Below, one piece after another: positions 16,861 through 25,927 of a DNA stretch of 64,000 bases. A program made the position numbers and the translations under genes. A model generated the notes under the pieces. It was given only the letters and a program-made list of their open reading frames with translations, was not told where the DNA came from and did no database searches. The number at the start of each line of letters is the position of its first letter. Within the stretch, counting starts at the first letter, position 1. The stretch is from the NCBI RefSeq assembly GCF_008386395.1, contig NZ_CP043761.1, positions 2,914,001 through 2,978,000 on the forward strand, in the 5' to 3' direction. The stretch is from Paenibacillus sp. 37 (GTDB lineage: Bacteria > Bacillota > Bacilli > Paenibacillales > Paenibacillaceae).

Positions 16861-19800
16861 CAAATCTGTAGAACCGGTGGAGTTGAGCTCTGAAGCTTCT
16901 GCCCTGCATGCATACAACACAGAAGGTTCATCCGAACACAATCATGACCAGCATTCTGCGTTGCCAGAGTCTTATATTCCTTTACAGGTGGAGCGGGGAG
17001 ATATCGCTATTGTTGGGATGAGTGGCCGATTTCCGCAATCAGATGATATTCATTCCTTATGGGGGAACTTGGTCGCAGGAAAAGATATGGTCGGGAGAGC
17101 TACACGTTGGGATCTATCATCTTATTTTGAAAAAGATATTCCCTATTGCAGCCATGGTGGATTTTTGGAAAACATAGATGAATTTGATCCTCAATTTTTT
17201 AATATCTCTGGCACCGAAGCTGCTCATATGGACCCGCATCAGCGAATTTTTCTTGAGGAATGCTGGAAATCACTAGAAGATGCTGGATATGCAGGACAGG
17301 CAGTTGCCGGACTGAAGTGTGGTGTATACGCGGGATTTAATGAGCTTGATTACCGGACATTGCTTGGAACGAATCCTGTTCCGCAGGCATTCTGGGGTAA
17401 CTCGGGTTCAGTCATTCCTGCTCGAATCGCATATTATCTGAATTTGCAGGGCCCTGCCATTGCTGTGGATACGGCATGTTCAAGCTCGCTCGTATCGGTT
17501 CATCTGGCTTGTCAGGGATTATGGTCTGGAGAGACAGAAATGGCGCTTGCCGGAGGGGTCTTTATACAGTCCACCCCAGGTTTTTTCATTGCATCCAACC
17601 GGGCCGGCATGCTCTCAACGACAGGCAGATGTCATACGTTTGACCAGCGGGCAGACGGATTTGTGCCTGGAGAAGGTGCAGGAGTTGTAGTTCTGAAGCG
17701 TTTGAGTGATGCTCTGCGTGACAGGGACAACATCCATGGGGTTATTCGCGGTACAGCCATTAACCAGGATGGAGCCTCGAACGGGCTCACCGCGCCGAGT
17801 GCGAAGTCTCAGGAGCAGCTCATGTGTGAGGTTTACAATCGTTTTGGCATCCATCCTGAAAATATTCAGCTGGTTGAAGCCCATGGAACCGGAACTAAAT
17901 TGGGAGATCCCATTGAATACAGCGCACTTGTAAAAGCATTCCGCGCTTACACCGAAGAGGAAAGCTATTGTGCTCTCGGTTCAATCAAAACCAACATTGG
18001 GCATACAGCCGCAGCTGCGGGTGTGGCAGGACTGATCAAAATTTTGCTTTCGTTAAAACATGCACAAATTCCAGCTTCCCTTCATTTTCAGGAAGGTAAT
18101 GAACACATTTCGTTTGAAAGCAGTCCTTTTTACATCAATACAGAAACAACCGACTGGATCACACCGCCGGGTGTTAAAAGGATGGCCGCAATCAGCGCTT
18201 TTGGCTTCAGTGGAACGAATGCACATATGGTCATTGAACAAGCACCTGTAAAAGAAAGTCAGAAGGTCAATTGCCCCGGGAACCTGATTGTTTTATCCGC
18301 CCAGTCCCAGGAACAATTGCGAATTCAAGCCAAGCAACTGGTTAGCTTCTGCAAAGAACAATCCGATGTGAGCTGCTGGGATATGAGTTATACCTTGCTT
18401 ATGGGACGAAAACATATGAACTCCCGATTGAGCTGTGTGGTCCGTAATGAACAAGAGTTAATCAGAATATTGGAGAAATGGCTTGAAAAGGGATCTGCGG
18501 CAGAAGTTCAGGTGGTGGAACTGGCCCATACGCTGCGCCCACAGTCTTCATTAATGCGTTATGGAAATGAATGTTTGCGGCATTGTTCGGAATCACCGGA
18601 TTCGGTTGAATTTACGGAAAATTTATCCGCTGCCGCAAGTTTATATATGCAGGGGTATGATCTTGATTTTGAATTGTTGTTTGGGCACGAACCCGCGGGA
18701 CGAATCTCGCTGCCCGTTTATCCGTTTGTCAAAGAAAAGTACTGGATTGATGCTGGTTATGCATCAACACACGGTCGTGTGACCCGTCAGCATACTGACC
18801 AGAGCAGAGAGGATTCAAACCAGTTGCTTCATCCATTGCTGCATCGTAATACCTCGAATTTGGCCGCTCTCCAATTCAGTTCCACCTTTGATGGCGGGGA
18901 GCTTTTCCTGAAGGATCATGTCGTGCAAGGGGAAAGTGTATTTCCGGGTGCGGCCTATCTGGAGATGGCTCGTGCTGCAGTGGAAATGGCTCATACGCAT
19001 GATGAACGAGAACAGACATGGGTAAGTCTGAGCGATATCGGCTGGTATGATCCACTACAGGTGAACAATGAGCCTGTTCAGGTTGACGTCTTGCTTCATC
19101 CGCTTGAACGGGGAGCAATCGAGTTTCGGATACAGAGCCAAGGTGCGAAAGAGGCTGTTGTTCACTGTCTTGGGCAAGCGACCATGATGCAGACTTGGGA
19201 AGCTGGACAGACAGATCTGACACAGATCAGAACACAATGCACCGAAGGGTTTTATACAAGGGAAGGTTGTTACGACCAGTTTAAACAAATGGGTCTGCAA
19301 TACGGGGATTATTATCAAGGAATAGAAGAGTTGTACATCGGGACAAATCAGGTACTTGCCAAACTGAGCCTTACAGAAGGGTTGCCCCATGAATATGGCG
19401 AAGGTCAGCTTCACCCTGGTCTTACAGACAGTGCTTTACAAGCATCCATTGGACTTCTGTTGGCAGCAGCAGGAGGTTCGCCTGGTATAACGCCGGTTCC
19501 GTTTGCCTTGGAGCAAGTGCAGATATCGGGAAACAGCACATCATTAATGTGGTCGCATGTTCGCGCCTGTACTTCGAACGACTTCCTAATTGAAACGAAA
19601 AAGGTTGATATTGATGGATATGACGATAAGGAACAGCTTGTCCTTCGAATCAAGGGGCTGACGTTTCGTGAGCTTCCCGGACAGGTAGAGATTGGGGCTG
19701 AAGGGACTTTGCTCGCTGAACCCTATTGGAAAGTGGCACCTGCTGACACATTTACCCGAGGCGTTTCCGGGAATGAGACCATAACCGTGGATAATCATGT

Positions 19801-22800
19801 GGTGCTTTTATTCGAAGACAGCAATCACAGTTATCCGGGAATTGAGCAATATTTACAGCGTTTTTCCATTCGAAGTGTACGTATTCCTTCAACGGATTTC
19901 AGCCAGACTTGGGACGGATTATTCACCAACGGTGCATTGCGGGTGCTCGAAGAGATCCAGCTGCTGATGCGGGCAGTGTCCCATGTTAACGATGAAAAAT
20001 GGCTCCAAATTGTTATTCCTGGCGAGTTGTCGTTGTATCAGGGAATTGCCGCTATGTTAAGAACGGCCGAACTGGAGAATCCATCCTTTCATGGTCAGGT
20101 TATTGAGGTCATGAATAAGCCGGAATCGGAGATGCTGGCGAACATGCTCTTCGATAACCGCGCTTACCCGGAGCATGGGTTAATCCGTTATAAGAGTACA
20201 CCAGGGTCTTCAGGTATTGGGCTTCGTCACGTTCAGGATTGGAAAATGATTGAATATGATCCGTTTGAAAGCTCATTCGACATACCATGGAAATCGGAAG
20301 GGGTATACGTAATTACTGGGGGAGCAGGTGCTCTCGGCATCATCATGGCTGAAGAAATAGCGCGTCATGCACCTTCCTGTACCATTGTTGCTGTAGGGAG
20401 GACATCCTCTACCACGATTCGGCAACCGTTTGATGCTCTGCGTGAAAAAGGAATCAACCTCGTCTACAGACAGGGGGATATTTCGGATTGGCGGACCGTG
20501 CAAGATTTGGTGAGTTCATTGAAGTTGGAGTTTGGTGAACTGAATGGGATTATTCATTGTGCCGGAATCATACATGATCATCCCATTTTTGCTAAAAGAG
20601 AGGACGATCTTCGGAACGTTTTTGCACCAAAAGTGTCCGGTATTGTTCATTTGGATGAAGCAACTCGGGAGGACAAATTGGATTTGTTCATCGTTTGCTC
20701 GGCTGTTGCCGCAATGTTTGGCAACCCCGGACAAGCCGACTATGCGGCAGCCAACGCTTTTATGGATTCTTTTGCATCTGAGCGGCACCAGCGAGTGCAG
20801 AAGGGGGAGCGATTTGGACGGACGATCTCCATAAACTGGCCGCTGTGGACAGAAGGTGGCATGACAATATCTGAAGCCGTTCAGCAAAGGATGTTCCATC
20901 GTTACGGTATGGCAGCCATGGATACGGTTAGCGGCATACAGGCTTTATATGGGGCTTTGGCAACAGGGGCCGGACAGATTGCTGTTTTGTCGGGTAATGT
21001 GACCCGGATCAGGGAGCTTCTACATTCCCAAAACCAACAGGGGTCCCTGGCTTCCAATAGTGAAATCAAAGGGCTGGCATCCATGAATAAAATAAATTCA
21101 CCTGTCGGGGAATCAAACCGATTACAGACAGATGACCAACCGAAACGGACGGTTCAATTTCTGATCCAAACCCTTGCCGAAGTTATTGGACTGCCCGAAT
21201 CCCGAATTCAAGCCAGCGCACCTCTGGAGCAGTATGGAATCGATTCAATCCTGATCATGCAAATGACGAACAAGCTGGAGAGTTTGTTCGGACCTCTGCC
21301 CAAAACGTTATTTTTTGAGTACCAGACGATCAGGGATTTGAGCAGTTACTTTCTACAGGAGCAAGGCGAAAAACTGGACAGGTTACTAAGGGAGGTAGAT
21401 CCCTATACAGCCTCAGATGCAGCATCGGTACCTATGGAAGATAAACATGTCAAAGCACAGCAACCCGTAATGCAACCTGCCTTTTCGGTCCCAGGTGAGG
21501 CTCGGTCGCCTTATCTGGCTGTTGGACAGACCCAAACGATTGTCCCACGGATGAATGAGTCACAGACAAAGGCATCCAGACAGGACACAGCTGTCGATAC
21601 GCAGCAGGATATCGCCATTATTGGTGTGGCGGGAAGGTATCCGGGAGCGCGGAATATCCATGAGTTTTGGGAGAATCTACGCAGTGGAACAGACAGTATC
21701 ACCGAAATCCCGCCAGAACGCTGGGATCAGGAGCAGGTGTATGATCCGGCGCCGGGCACGCCGGGCAAGACCTATGGACGCTGGGGTGGATTTCTGGACG
21801 GTGTGGACGAATTCGACCCGTTGTTCTTCCAGATCTCTCCCCGGGAAGCCGAGATGATGGACCCGCAGGAACGATTGTTCATGCAGTGTGTGTACGAGAC
21901 GCTGGAGGATGCGGGGTATACGCGGGAGCGTTTGGCGGCGGACATCGTGGGGGTGTACGTGGGTGTGATGTACGAGGAATATCAGCTGTACGGGGCCGAG
22001 TCCTCAATTGCGCTCTCGGGTAATCCGGCGTCCATCGCCAACCGGGTGTCGTATTTCTGTAATTTCCGCGGACCAAGTTTGGCGGTGGATACGATGTGTT
22101 CGTCTTCGCTGACCTCCATTCATCTGGCGTGCCAAAGTCTGAGACAGAACGAATGTCAGGTAGCGGTGGCGGGCGGGGTGAATGTGTCGGTCCACCCGAA
22201 CAAATATATCATGTTGTCCCAGGGACGATTCCTGTCCAGCAAAGGCCGTTGTGAGAGCTTTGGTGAAGGGGGCGACGGGTATGTGCCGGGTGAAGGCGTT
22301 GGCGCGGTCCTGTTAAAGCCGCTCGCACGAGCCGTTGCAGACGGGGACCGGATTTACGGCGTGATCAAAGGGTCGGCCTTGAATCACGGTGGAAAAACGA
22401 ACGGATATACCGTGCCGAATCCCAACGCTCAAGCGGATGTCATCGGCCGAGCCTTGCGTGAGGCGGGAGTTGACCCGCGGACGATCAGTTATGTGGAAGC
22501 CCATGGCACGGGTACGTCGCTCGGTGACCCCATCGAGATTGCGGGGTTGAGTAAAGCTTTTCAGCAAGAGCCATCGGAAGAAGCCTACTGTGCCATTGGC
22601 TCAGCGAAATCCAATATCGGACATGCGGAGAGCGCAGCAGGCATCGCGGGAGTCACCAAGGTGCTGCTGCAATTGCAGCATGGGGAGCTGGCGCCGTCCC
22701 TGCATGTGCAGCAGACGAACCCGCATATTGACTTTAGTCAAACCCCGTTCACGGTCCAGCGGGAGCTAGACGTTTGGACACGGCCAAGGGTGGACGGTCA

Positions 22801-25800
22801 GATCGTACCGCGACGGGCGGGAATTTCCTCGTTTGGTGCAGGTGGAGCGAATGCTCATCTCATTTTGGAGGAATACCGGGAACCCGAACTGGGGCAAGAA
22901 CAGGCGAACGAGAGAAATGAGCAAAATGAGAAAAGCGAGAAGAATGAAGTTCCCGGGATGGTTGTGCTGTCGGCGAGAAACGAGGAACGACTGGTCGTTC
23001 AGGCGCGTCAGCTGCGGGATGCACTTCACATCGGGCAGAGCAGCTGGAGTGTAAGGGAGATCGCCTATACGCTGCAAACCGGACGTGAAGCAATGGAGGC
23101 TCGGTTGGGCGTACTGGCGCAAACGGTGGACGAACTGGTCGCCAAGCTGGACAGCTATGTGGAACAGGCGAGTCAGATGGAACCGGTAGGCAAAGGAAGC
23201 CAGTACTATCAGGGCCATGTGAAGCAAGGACAAGAGAATCCGGGCTGGTTAACAGATGAAGAAGACATGAAGGAGAATGTGAAACGCTGGCTGTCCCAGG
23301 GTCGTTATGAGCATGTACTGGACGCCTGGACACGAGGGGCAGTGATTCAGTGGATGGAGCTATACGGGGGCAACAGACAGCAGCACCCGCGTCGAATCAG
23401 TCTGCCGGCGTATCCGTTTGCAGCTGAACGTTACTGGGTACCTGAACCCCTTGTCTCAAGAGAACAGAGAAGTAAAGTAATCCAACATACAGGCGTACCT
23501 ATTTTACATCCGCTTGTACATTGCAATACATCCAGCTTTGGTTTGCAACGATATGCCAGTACGTTTACGGGCGAGGAAACGATTTTGGCCCATCATCAGG
23601 TCCACGGAGAGAAATGGCTTCCCGGTACGGCCTATCTGGAAATGGCCAGAGCGGCGGTCCAGCAAGCTGTTGGACTTTTCGACAAATCCTTGCAGGTACG
23701 GTGTATTCAGAAAGTCACATGGATGACGCCTCTACAGGTTGATCAGCCGGTTGATGTTCTGATCGAACTTAAACAGCAGAATGATGAAATCGTAGGTTTC
23801 GAGATCTATAGCTTCACTCATGGATCTGAGCAACTCAAACGAACACATTGCAAGGGTTCCGTTCTGCTGGGGGGAATACAGGCATCCGTTCAACCAACCG
23901 GAAACAAACCTTGGCTGGTTGAGAAGGCGGAACGTGTCCTTTCAGGTAAGGAGTGTTATTCCTTGTTTGACGGATTGGGTCTATCCTACGGGCCCGCCTT
24001 TCAGGGACTTACACAGCTATTCATCCAGGATCATCAGGTTTGGGCACCGTTGCGGTTGTCTCCGGCAGTCGGACATACAGAGCAATATGTAATGAATCCA
24101 TATTTGCTTGATGCGGCGTTCCAGGCCTCCATGGGTCTTTTGCTGAAGCAACATGTGGAGGGGGGCCGAAGTCCTGATTCAGTGCCACTGCCGTTTACAC
24201 TAGATCATCTGGAACTCCTGCATCCTTGCACAGAAGAGATGTGGGTGCGTGTCCAACGGATGGATCACTCTTCTGGGGCACAGGGGCTGATTAAGTTTCA
24301 GATTGAAATGTATAGTCCAGACGGAAAGTTATGCATTCGGATGACCGAATTGGCATGTAAAGCGCCCACAGCGGATAGGCTTCCTTTATTTCAAAATCCG
24401 TTGACGACCGGGGGTACACCTCCTGTTGGACATGTTCTGATGACACCCATATGGAGTGTATTTACGCCGGAGGAGACAGCGCATCCGCTATCCGTTGATA
24501 ACAAGGTGCTCATCATTAGTGACAACGATACAAGTCATAAGCAAGCCCTGAAACTATATCCGGGCGCAATGCACATGTTGCCCCATAACAGCATACGCGG
24601 TTGGAAGGACAGCCTGTCGGAGTTTGCCATTCTGGATCATATCGTATGGCAGGCCCCGTCTCCCGGTAATGTTGGCATGACAGATGATTCCATTGTTGAG
24701 GGACAGGAGCAGGGGGTTCTTCAGCTGTTCAGAATGATCAAGAGTCTACTAGAGCTTGGATACGGTAATCGAAGCTTGAGTTTGACCCTCATTACGACAA
24801 ATGCGATCCCATCCTCTCCAATGGACGAAATTAATCCTACCCATGCAAGCATTCATGGTTTTGCGGGCTCTTTGGCCAAAGAATACTCCCGGTGGAGCAT
24901 AAAACTGCTCGATCTGGAGCATGAGGTGGAATGGGCGGAGACCCAAATGCAGGAACTTCCTTGGAATGCGCAAGGAAACGCCTATCTGTACAGGGATAAC
25001 GAGTGGTTACGCCAGGAGTTGATCCCGGTAAATGTGCACAATGAACATGCAATCCAGGATGCTTATCGCCAAGAGGGAGTATATGTGGTCATTGGTGGGG
25101 CAGGTGGCATTGGACAGGTGTGGAGCGAATACATGATCCGGCAGTACAATGCACGTATTATCTGGATCGGGCGCAGGGAACCTGATTCAATCATTCAACG
25201 CTGTATAGAACGTTTGGAGTCTCTGGGGAGTGCTCCCGAGTACATTGTGGCAGATGCGACAAATGGAGATTCCCTCCAGAAGGCCTATGAACAGATCAAG
25301 CAAAGACATCCCTATATTCATGGTGTAATTCATTCTGCGATTGTATTGCAGGATCAGAGTATCGCCAATATGGAGGAGGATCGTTTTCAGGCTGTCTTAT
25401 CTGCAAAAGTCGCTGTAAGTGCACGCATGGCTCAGGTATTTGGACAGGATGACCTCGACTTCATGCTGTTTTTCTCATCCTTTAATTCGTTTACCAGGTC
25501 ACCTGGGCAAAGCAATTATGCGGCTGGCTGCACCTTCAAGGATGCGTTTGCTCATCAGCTTGCGAGGGAGCGTTCCTATGATGTCAAAGTGATCAATTGG
25601 GGTTATTGGGGAAGTGTGGGAAGTGTAGCCTCGGAAGAATACAACACACTTATGAGCAATGCCGGTATCGGTTCTATTGAAGTAGCTGAAGCCATGAAAG
25701 CACTGGAAATCCTTTTGACAGGATCACTGGATCAACTGGGGCTTGTCAGAACGACCAGACCTCTTTTTATGCAAGAGCTGAACTTGAACAAAGTTGCATC

Positions 25801-25813
25801 CCTGAATGTGTAA
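15794..25813 (+). CDS. Trans-AT polyketide synthase subunit C
   Basis: Predicted 3339 aa from GTG 15794. Domain order with approximate residues: cMT catalytic part 1-215 (EIGAGTGGTS); ACP 266-355 (Ser304); KS 402-815 (Cys562); DH 1012-1300 (HVVQGESVFP, TDSALQ); KR 1302-1740, in which Ala1637 stands where the catalytic Ser is expected, 13 residues before Tyr1650; ACP 1786-1866 (Ser1818); KS 1939-2364 (Cys2102); DH 2572-2860 (HQVHGEKWLP, LDAAFQ); KR 2882-3325 (Tyr3242, with Cys at the Asn position). It finishes W3, contains W4 and opens W5, whose cMT, ACP and ER are on subunit D. Beginning with two thirds of a methyltransferase is abnormal, because the protein cannot fold that domain alone. B and C may be one gene with a frame lesion. 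There is no AT. Segment 21609-23400 is nearly duplicated in gene D. Confidence 0.9.
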   Translation: MKINLYNEVLAETAAYYVQHNIQLDRSALRMMEIGAGTGGTSAAVLNRLKLMEQHIQEYAYTDVSQAFLLHGEQKYGAGRPFMNYRRFDVRYAPSAQQIDTGAYDVVIAANVLHATPDLRTTLRNVKALLKQGGMLLINEISSNSLFTHLTFGLLDGWWLYEDPELRLTDSPGVAPHVWEQLLLEAGFHSIEFPAQDWHEEGQQVIVAYSDGIVRQIDSEVTPVGSSNQVRSEFQSNDSFSPESRPELQEKKASKSSLGVESTSATTLKAHVREIVTDMLSASLKVNTTMIDSEEPFSEYGVDSITGVRLIQSINEALSISLQVSSLFDYSSIELLSNHIVEKYRDGLVQTIEKTSKSVEPVELSSEASALHAYNTEGSSEHNHDQHSALPESYIPLQVERGDIAIVGMSGRFPQSDDIHSLWGNLVAGKDMVGRATRWDLSSYFEKDIPYCSHGGFLENIDEFDPQFFNISGTEAAHMDPHQRIFLEECWKSLEDAGYAGQAVAGLKCGVYAGFNELDYRTLLGTNPVPQAFWGNSGSVIPARIAYYLNLQGPAIAVDTACSSSLVSVHLACQGLWSGETEMALAGGVFIQSTPGFFIASNRAGMLSTTGRCHTFDQRADGFVPGEGAGVVVLKRLSDALRDRDNIHGVIRGTAINQDGASNGLTAPSAKSQEQLMCEVYNRFGIHPENIQLVEAHGTGTKLGDPIEYSALVKAFRAYTEEESYCALGSIKTNIGHTAAAAGVAGLIKILLSLKHAQIPASLHFQEGNEHISFESSPFYINTETTDWITPPGVKRMAAISAFGFSGTNAHMVIEQAPVKESQKVNCPGNLIVLSAQSQEQLRIQAKQLVSFCKEQSDVSCWDMSYTLLMGRKHMNSRLSCVVRNEQELIRILEKWLEKGSAAEVQVVELAHTLRPQSSLMRYGNECLRHCSESPDSVEFTENLSAAASLYMQGYDLDFELLFGHEPAGRISLPVYPFVKEKYWIDAGYASTHGRVTRQHTDQSREDSNQLLHPLLHRNTSNLAALQFSSTFDGGELFLKDHVVQGESVFPGAAYLEMARAAVEMAHTHDEREQTWVSLSDIGWYDPLQVNNEPVQVDVLLHPLERGAIEFRIQSQGAKEAVVHCLGQATMMQTWEAGQTDLTQIRTQCTEGFYTREGCYDQFKQMGLQYGDYYQGIEELYIGTNQVLAKLSLTEGLPHEYGEGQLHPGLTDSALQASIGLLLAAAGGSPGITPVPFALEQVQISGNSTSLMWSHVRACTSNDFLIETKKVDIDGYDDKEQLVLRIKGLTFRELPGQVEIGAEGTLLAEPYWKVAPADTFTRGVSGNETITVDNHVVLLFEDSNHSYPGIEQYLQRFSIRSVRIPSTDFSQTWDGLFTNGALRVLEEIQLLMRAVSHVNDEKWLQIVIPGELSLYQGIAAMLRTAELENPSFHGQVIEVMNKPESEMLANMLFDNRAYPEHGLIRYKSTPGSSGIGLRHVQDWKMIEYDPFESSFDIPWKSEGVYVITGGAGALGIIMAEEIARHAPSCTIVAVGRTSSTTIRQPFDALREKGINLVYRQGDISDWRTVQDLVSSLKLEFGELNGIIHCAGIIHDHPIFAKREDDLRNVFAPKVSGIVHLDEATREDKLDLFIVCSAVAAMFGNPGQADYAAANAFMDSFASERHQRVQKGERFGRTISINWPLWTEGGMTISEAVQQRMFHRYGMAAMDTVSGIQALYGALATGAGQIAVLSGNVTRIRELLHSQNQQGSLASNSEIKGLASMNKINSPVGESNRLQTDDQPKRTVQFLIQTLAEVIGLPESRIQASAPLEQYGIDSILIMQMTNKLESLFGPLPKTLFFEYQTIRDLSSYFLQEQGEKLDRLLREVDPYTASDAASVPMEDKHVKAQQPVMQPAFSVPGEARSPYLAVGQTQTIVPRMNESQTKASRQDTAVDTQQDIAIIGVAGRYPGARNIHEFWENLRSGTDSITEIPPERWDQEQVYDPAPGTPGKTYGRWGGFLDGVDEFDPLFFQISPREAEMMDPQERLFMQCVYETLEDAGYTRERLAADIVGVYVGVMYEEYQLYGAESSIALSGNPASIANRVSYFCNFRGPSLAVDTMCSSSLTSIHLACQSLRQNECQVAVAGGVNVSVHPNKYIMLSQGRFLSSKGRCESFGEGGDGYVPGEGVGAVLLKPLARAVADGDRIYGVIKGSALNHGGKTNGYTVPNPNAQADVIGRALREAGVDPRTISYVEAHGTGTSLGDPIEIAGLSKAFQQEPSEEAYCAIGSAKSNIGHAESAAGIAGVTKVLLQLQHGELAPSLHVQQTNPHIDFSQTPFTVQRELDVWTRPRVDGQIVPRRAGISSFGAGGANAHLILEEYREPELGQEQANERNEQNEKSEKNEVPGMVVLSARNEERLVVQARQLRDALHIGQSSWSVREIAYTLQTGREAMEARLGVLAQTVDELVAKLDSYVEQASQMEPVGKGSQYYQGHVKQGQENPGWLTDEEDMKENVKRWLSQGRYEHVLDAWTRGAVIQWMELYGGNRQQHPRRISLPAYPFAAERYWVPEPLVSREQRSKVIQHTGVPILHPLVHCNTSSFGLQRYASTFTGEETILAHHQVHGEKWLPGTAYLEMARAAVQQAVGLFDKSLQVRCIQKVTWMTPLQVDQPVDVLIELKQQNDEIVGFEIYSFTHGSEQLKRTHCKGSVLLGGIQASVQPTGNKPWLVEKAERVLSGKECYSLFDGLGLSYGPAFQGLTQLFIQDHQVWAPLRLSPAVGHTEQYVMNPYLLDAAFQASMGLLLKQHVEGGRSPDSVPLPFTLDHLELLHPCTEEMWVRVQRMDHSSGAQGLIKFQIEMYSPDGKLCIRMTELACKAPTADRLPLFQNPLTTGGTPPVGHVLMTPIWSVFTPEETAHPLSVDNKVLIISDNDTSHKQALKLYPGAMHMLPHNSIRGWKDSLSEFAILDHIVWQAPSPGNVGMTDDSIVEGQEQGVLQLFRMIKSLLELGYGNRSLSLTLITTNAIPSSPMDEINPTHASIHGFAGSLAKEYSRWSIKLLDLEHEVEWAETQMQELPWNAQGNAYLYRDNEWLRQELIPVNVHNEHAIQDAYRQEGVYVVIGGAGGIGQVWSEYMIRQYNARIIWIGRREPDSIIQRCIERLESLGSAPEYIVADATNGDSLQKAYEQIKQRHPYIHGVIHSAIVLQDQSIANMEEDRFQAVLSAKVAVSARMAQVFGQDDLDFMLFFSSFNSFTRSPGQSNYAAGCTFKDAFAHQLARERSYDVKVINWGYWGSVGSVASEEYNTLMSNAGIGSIEVAEAMKALEILLTGSLDQLGLVRTTRPLFMQELNLNKVASLNV
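16985..21392 (+). other. Module W4: KS-DH-KR(Ser to Ala)-ACP
   Basis: KS 16997-18240 (VDTACSSSL, Cys codon 17477-17479; a QGLWSGET stretch shared with W6). Linker 18275-18755. DH 18827-19690 has both motifs intact. KR 19697-21015 keeps the nucleotide site (VITGGAGALG) and Tyr (codon 20741-20743, DYAAAN), but the active-site loop reads VCSAVAA, putting Ala (GCT, 20702-20704) at the catalytic Ser position. ACP 21149-21390 with Ser codon 21245-21247. The intact DH implies an alkene is intended, which needs a working reduction, so either this KR still works weakly or another KR supplies the hydroxyl. Confidence 0.82.
21609..23400 (+). repeat. Repeat R2, copy a (KS and linker of W5)
   Basis: About 1.8 kb covering the whole KS and most of the post-KS linker. 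It matches 33753-35535 in gene D; I see no base difference over roughly the first 800 bp, then scattered substitutions and a short in-frame indel in the linker. The flanking ACP and DH sequences diverge sharply. The segment is visibly GC-richer than adjacent DNA. Confidence 0.9.
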
Positions 25814-25910
25814 CAGAACGAAGTGTTGACAGGGTGCATGAACCGTTTTGCACGGTACGGGAGAGCAGCAGAACATAAATGTTTCTGATGAATGGGCATC
25901 TGCTGCCACA

Positions 25911-25927
25911 GGGAGGTTAAAACAATG
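25911..25927 (+). promoter_or_regulatory. Ribosome binding site fixing the gene D start
   Basis: GGGAGG at 25911-25916 stands 8 nt before ATG 25925-25927, the best start for gene D. The in-frame ATG at 25892 has no comparable site. The 111-nt gap after gene C (25814-25924) shows no terminator hairpin with a T run and no convincing promoter, so genes C and D are probably co-transcribed. Confidence 0.8.

Noticed and set aside
25826..25854. TTGACA as a promoter before gene D
   Set aside because: A perfect -35 hexamer is present, but 17 bp later the sequence is TGCACG and no -10-like box lies at 16-18 bp spacing. It overlaps the end of the C transcript without a terminator, so read-through is simpler.
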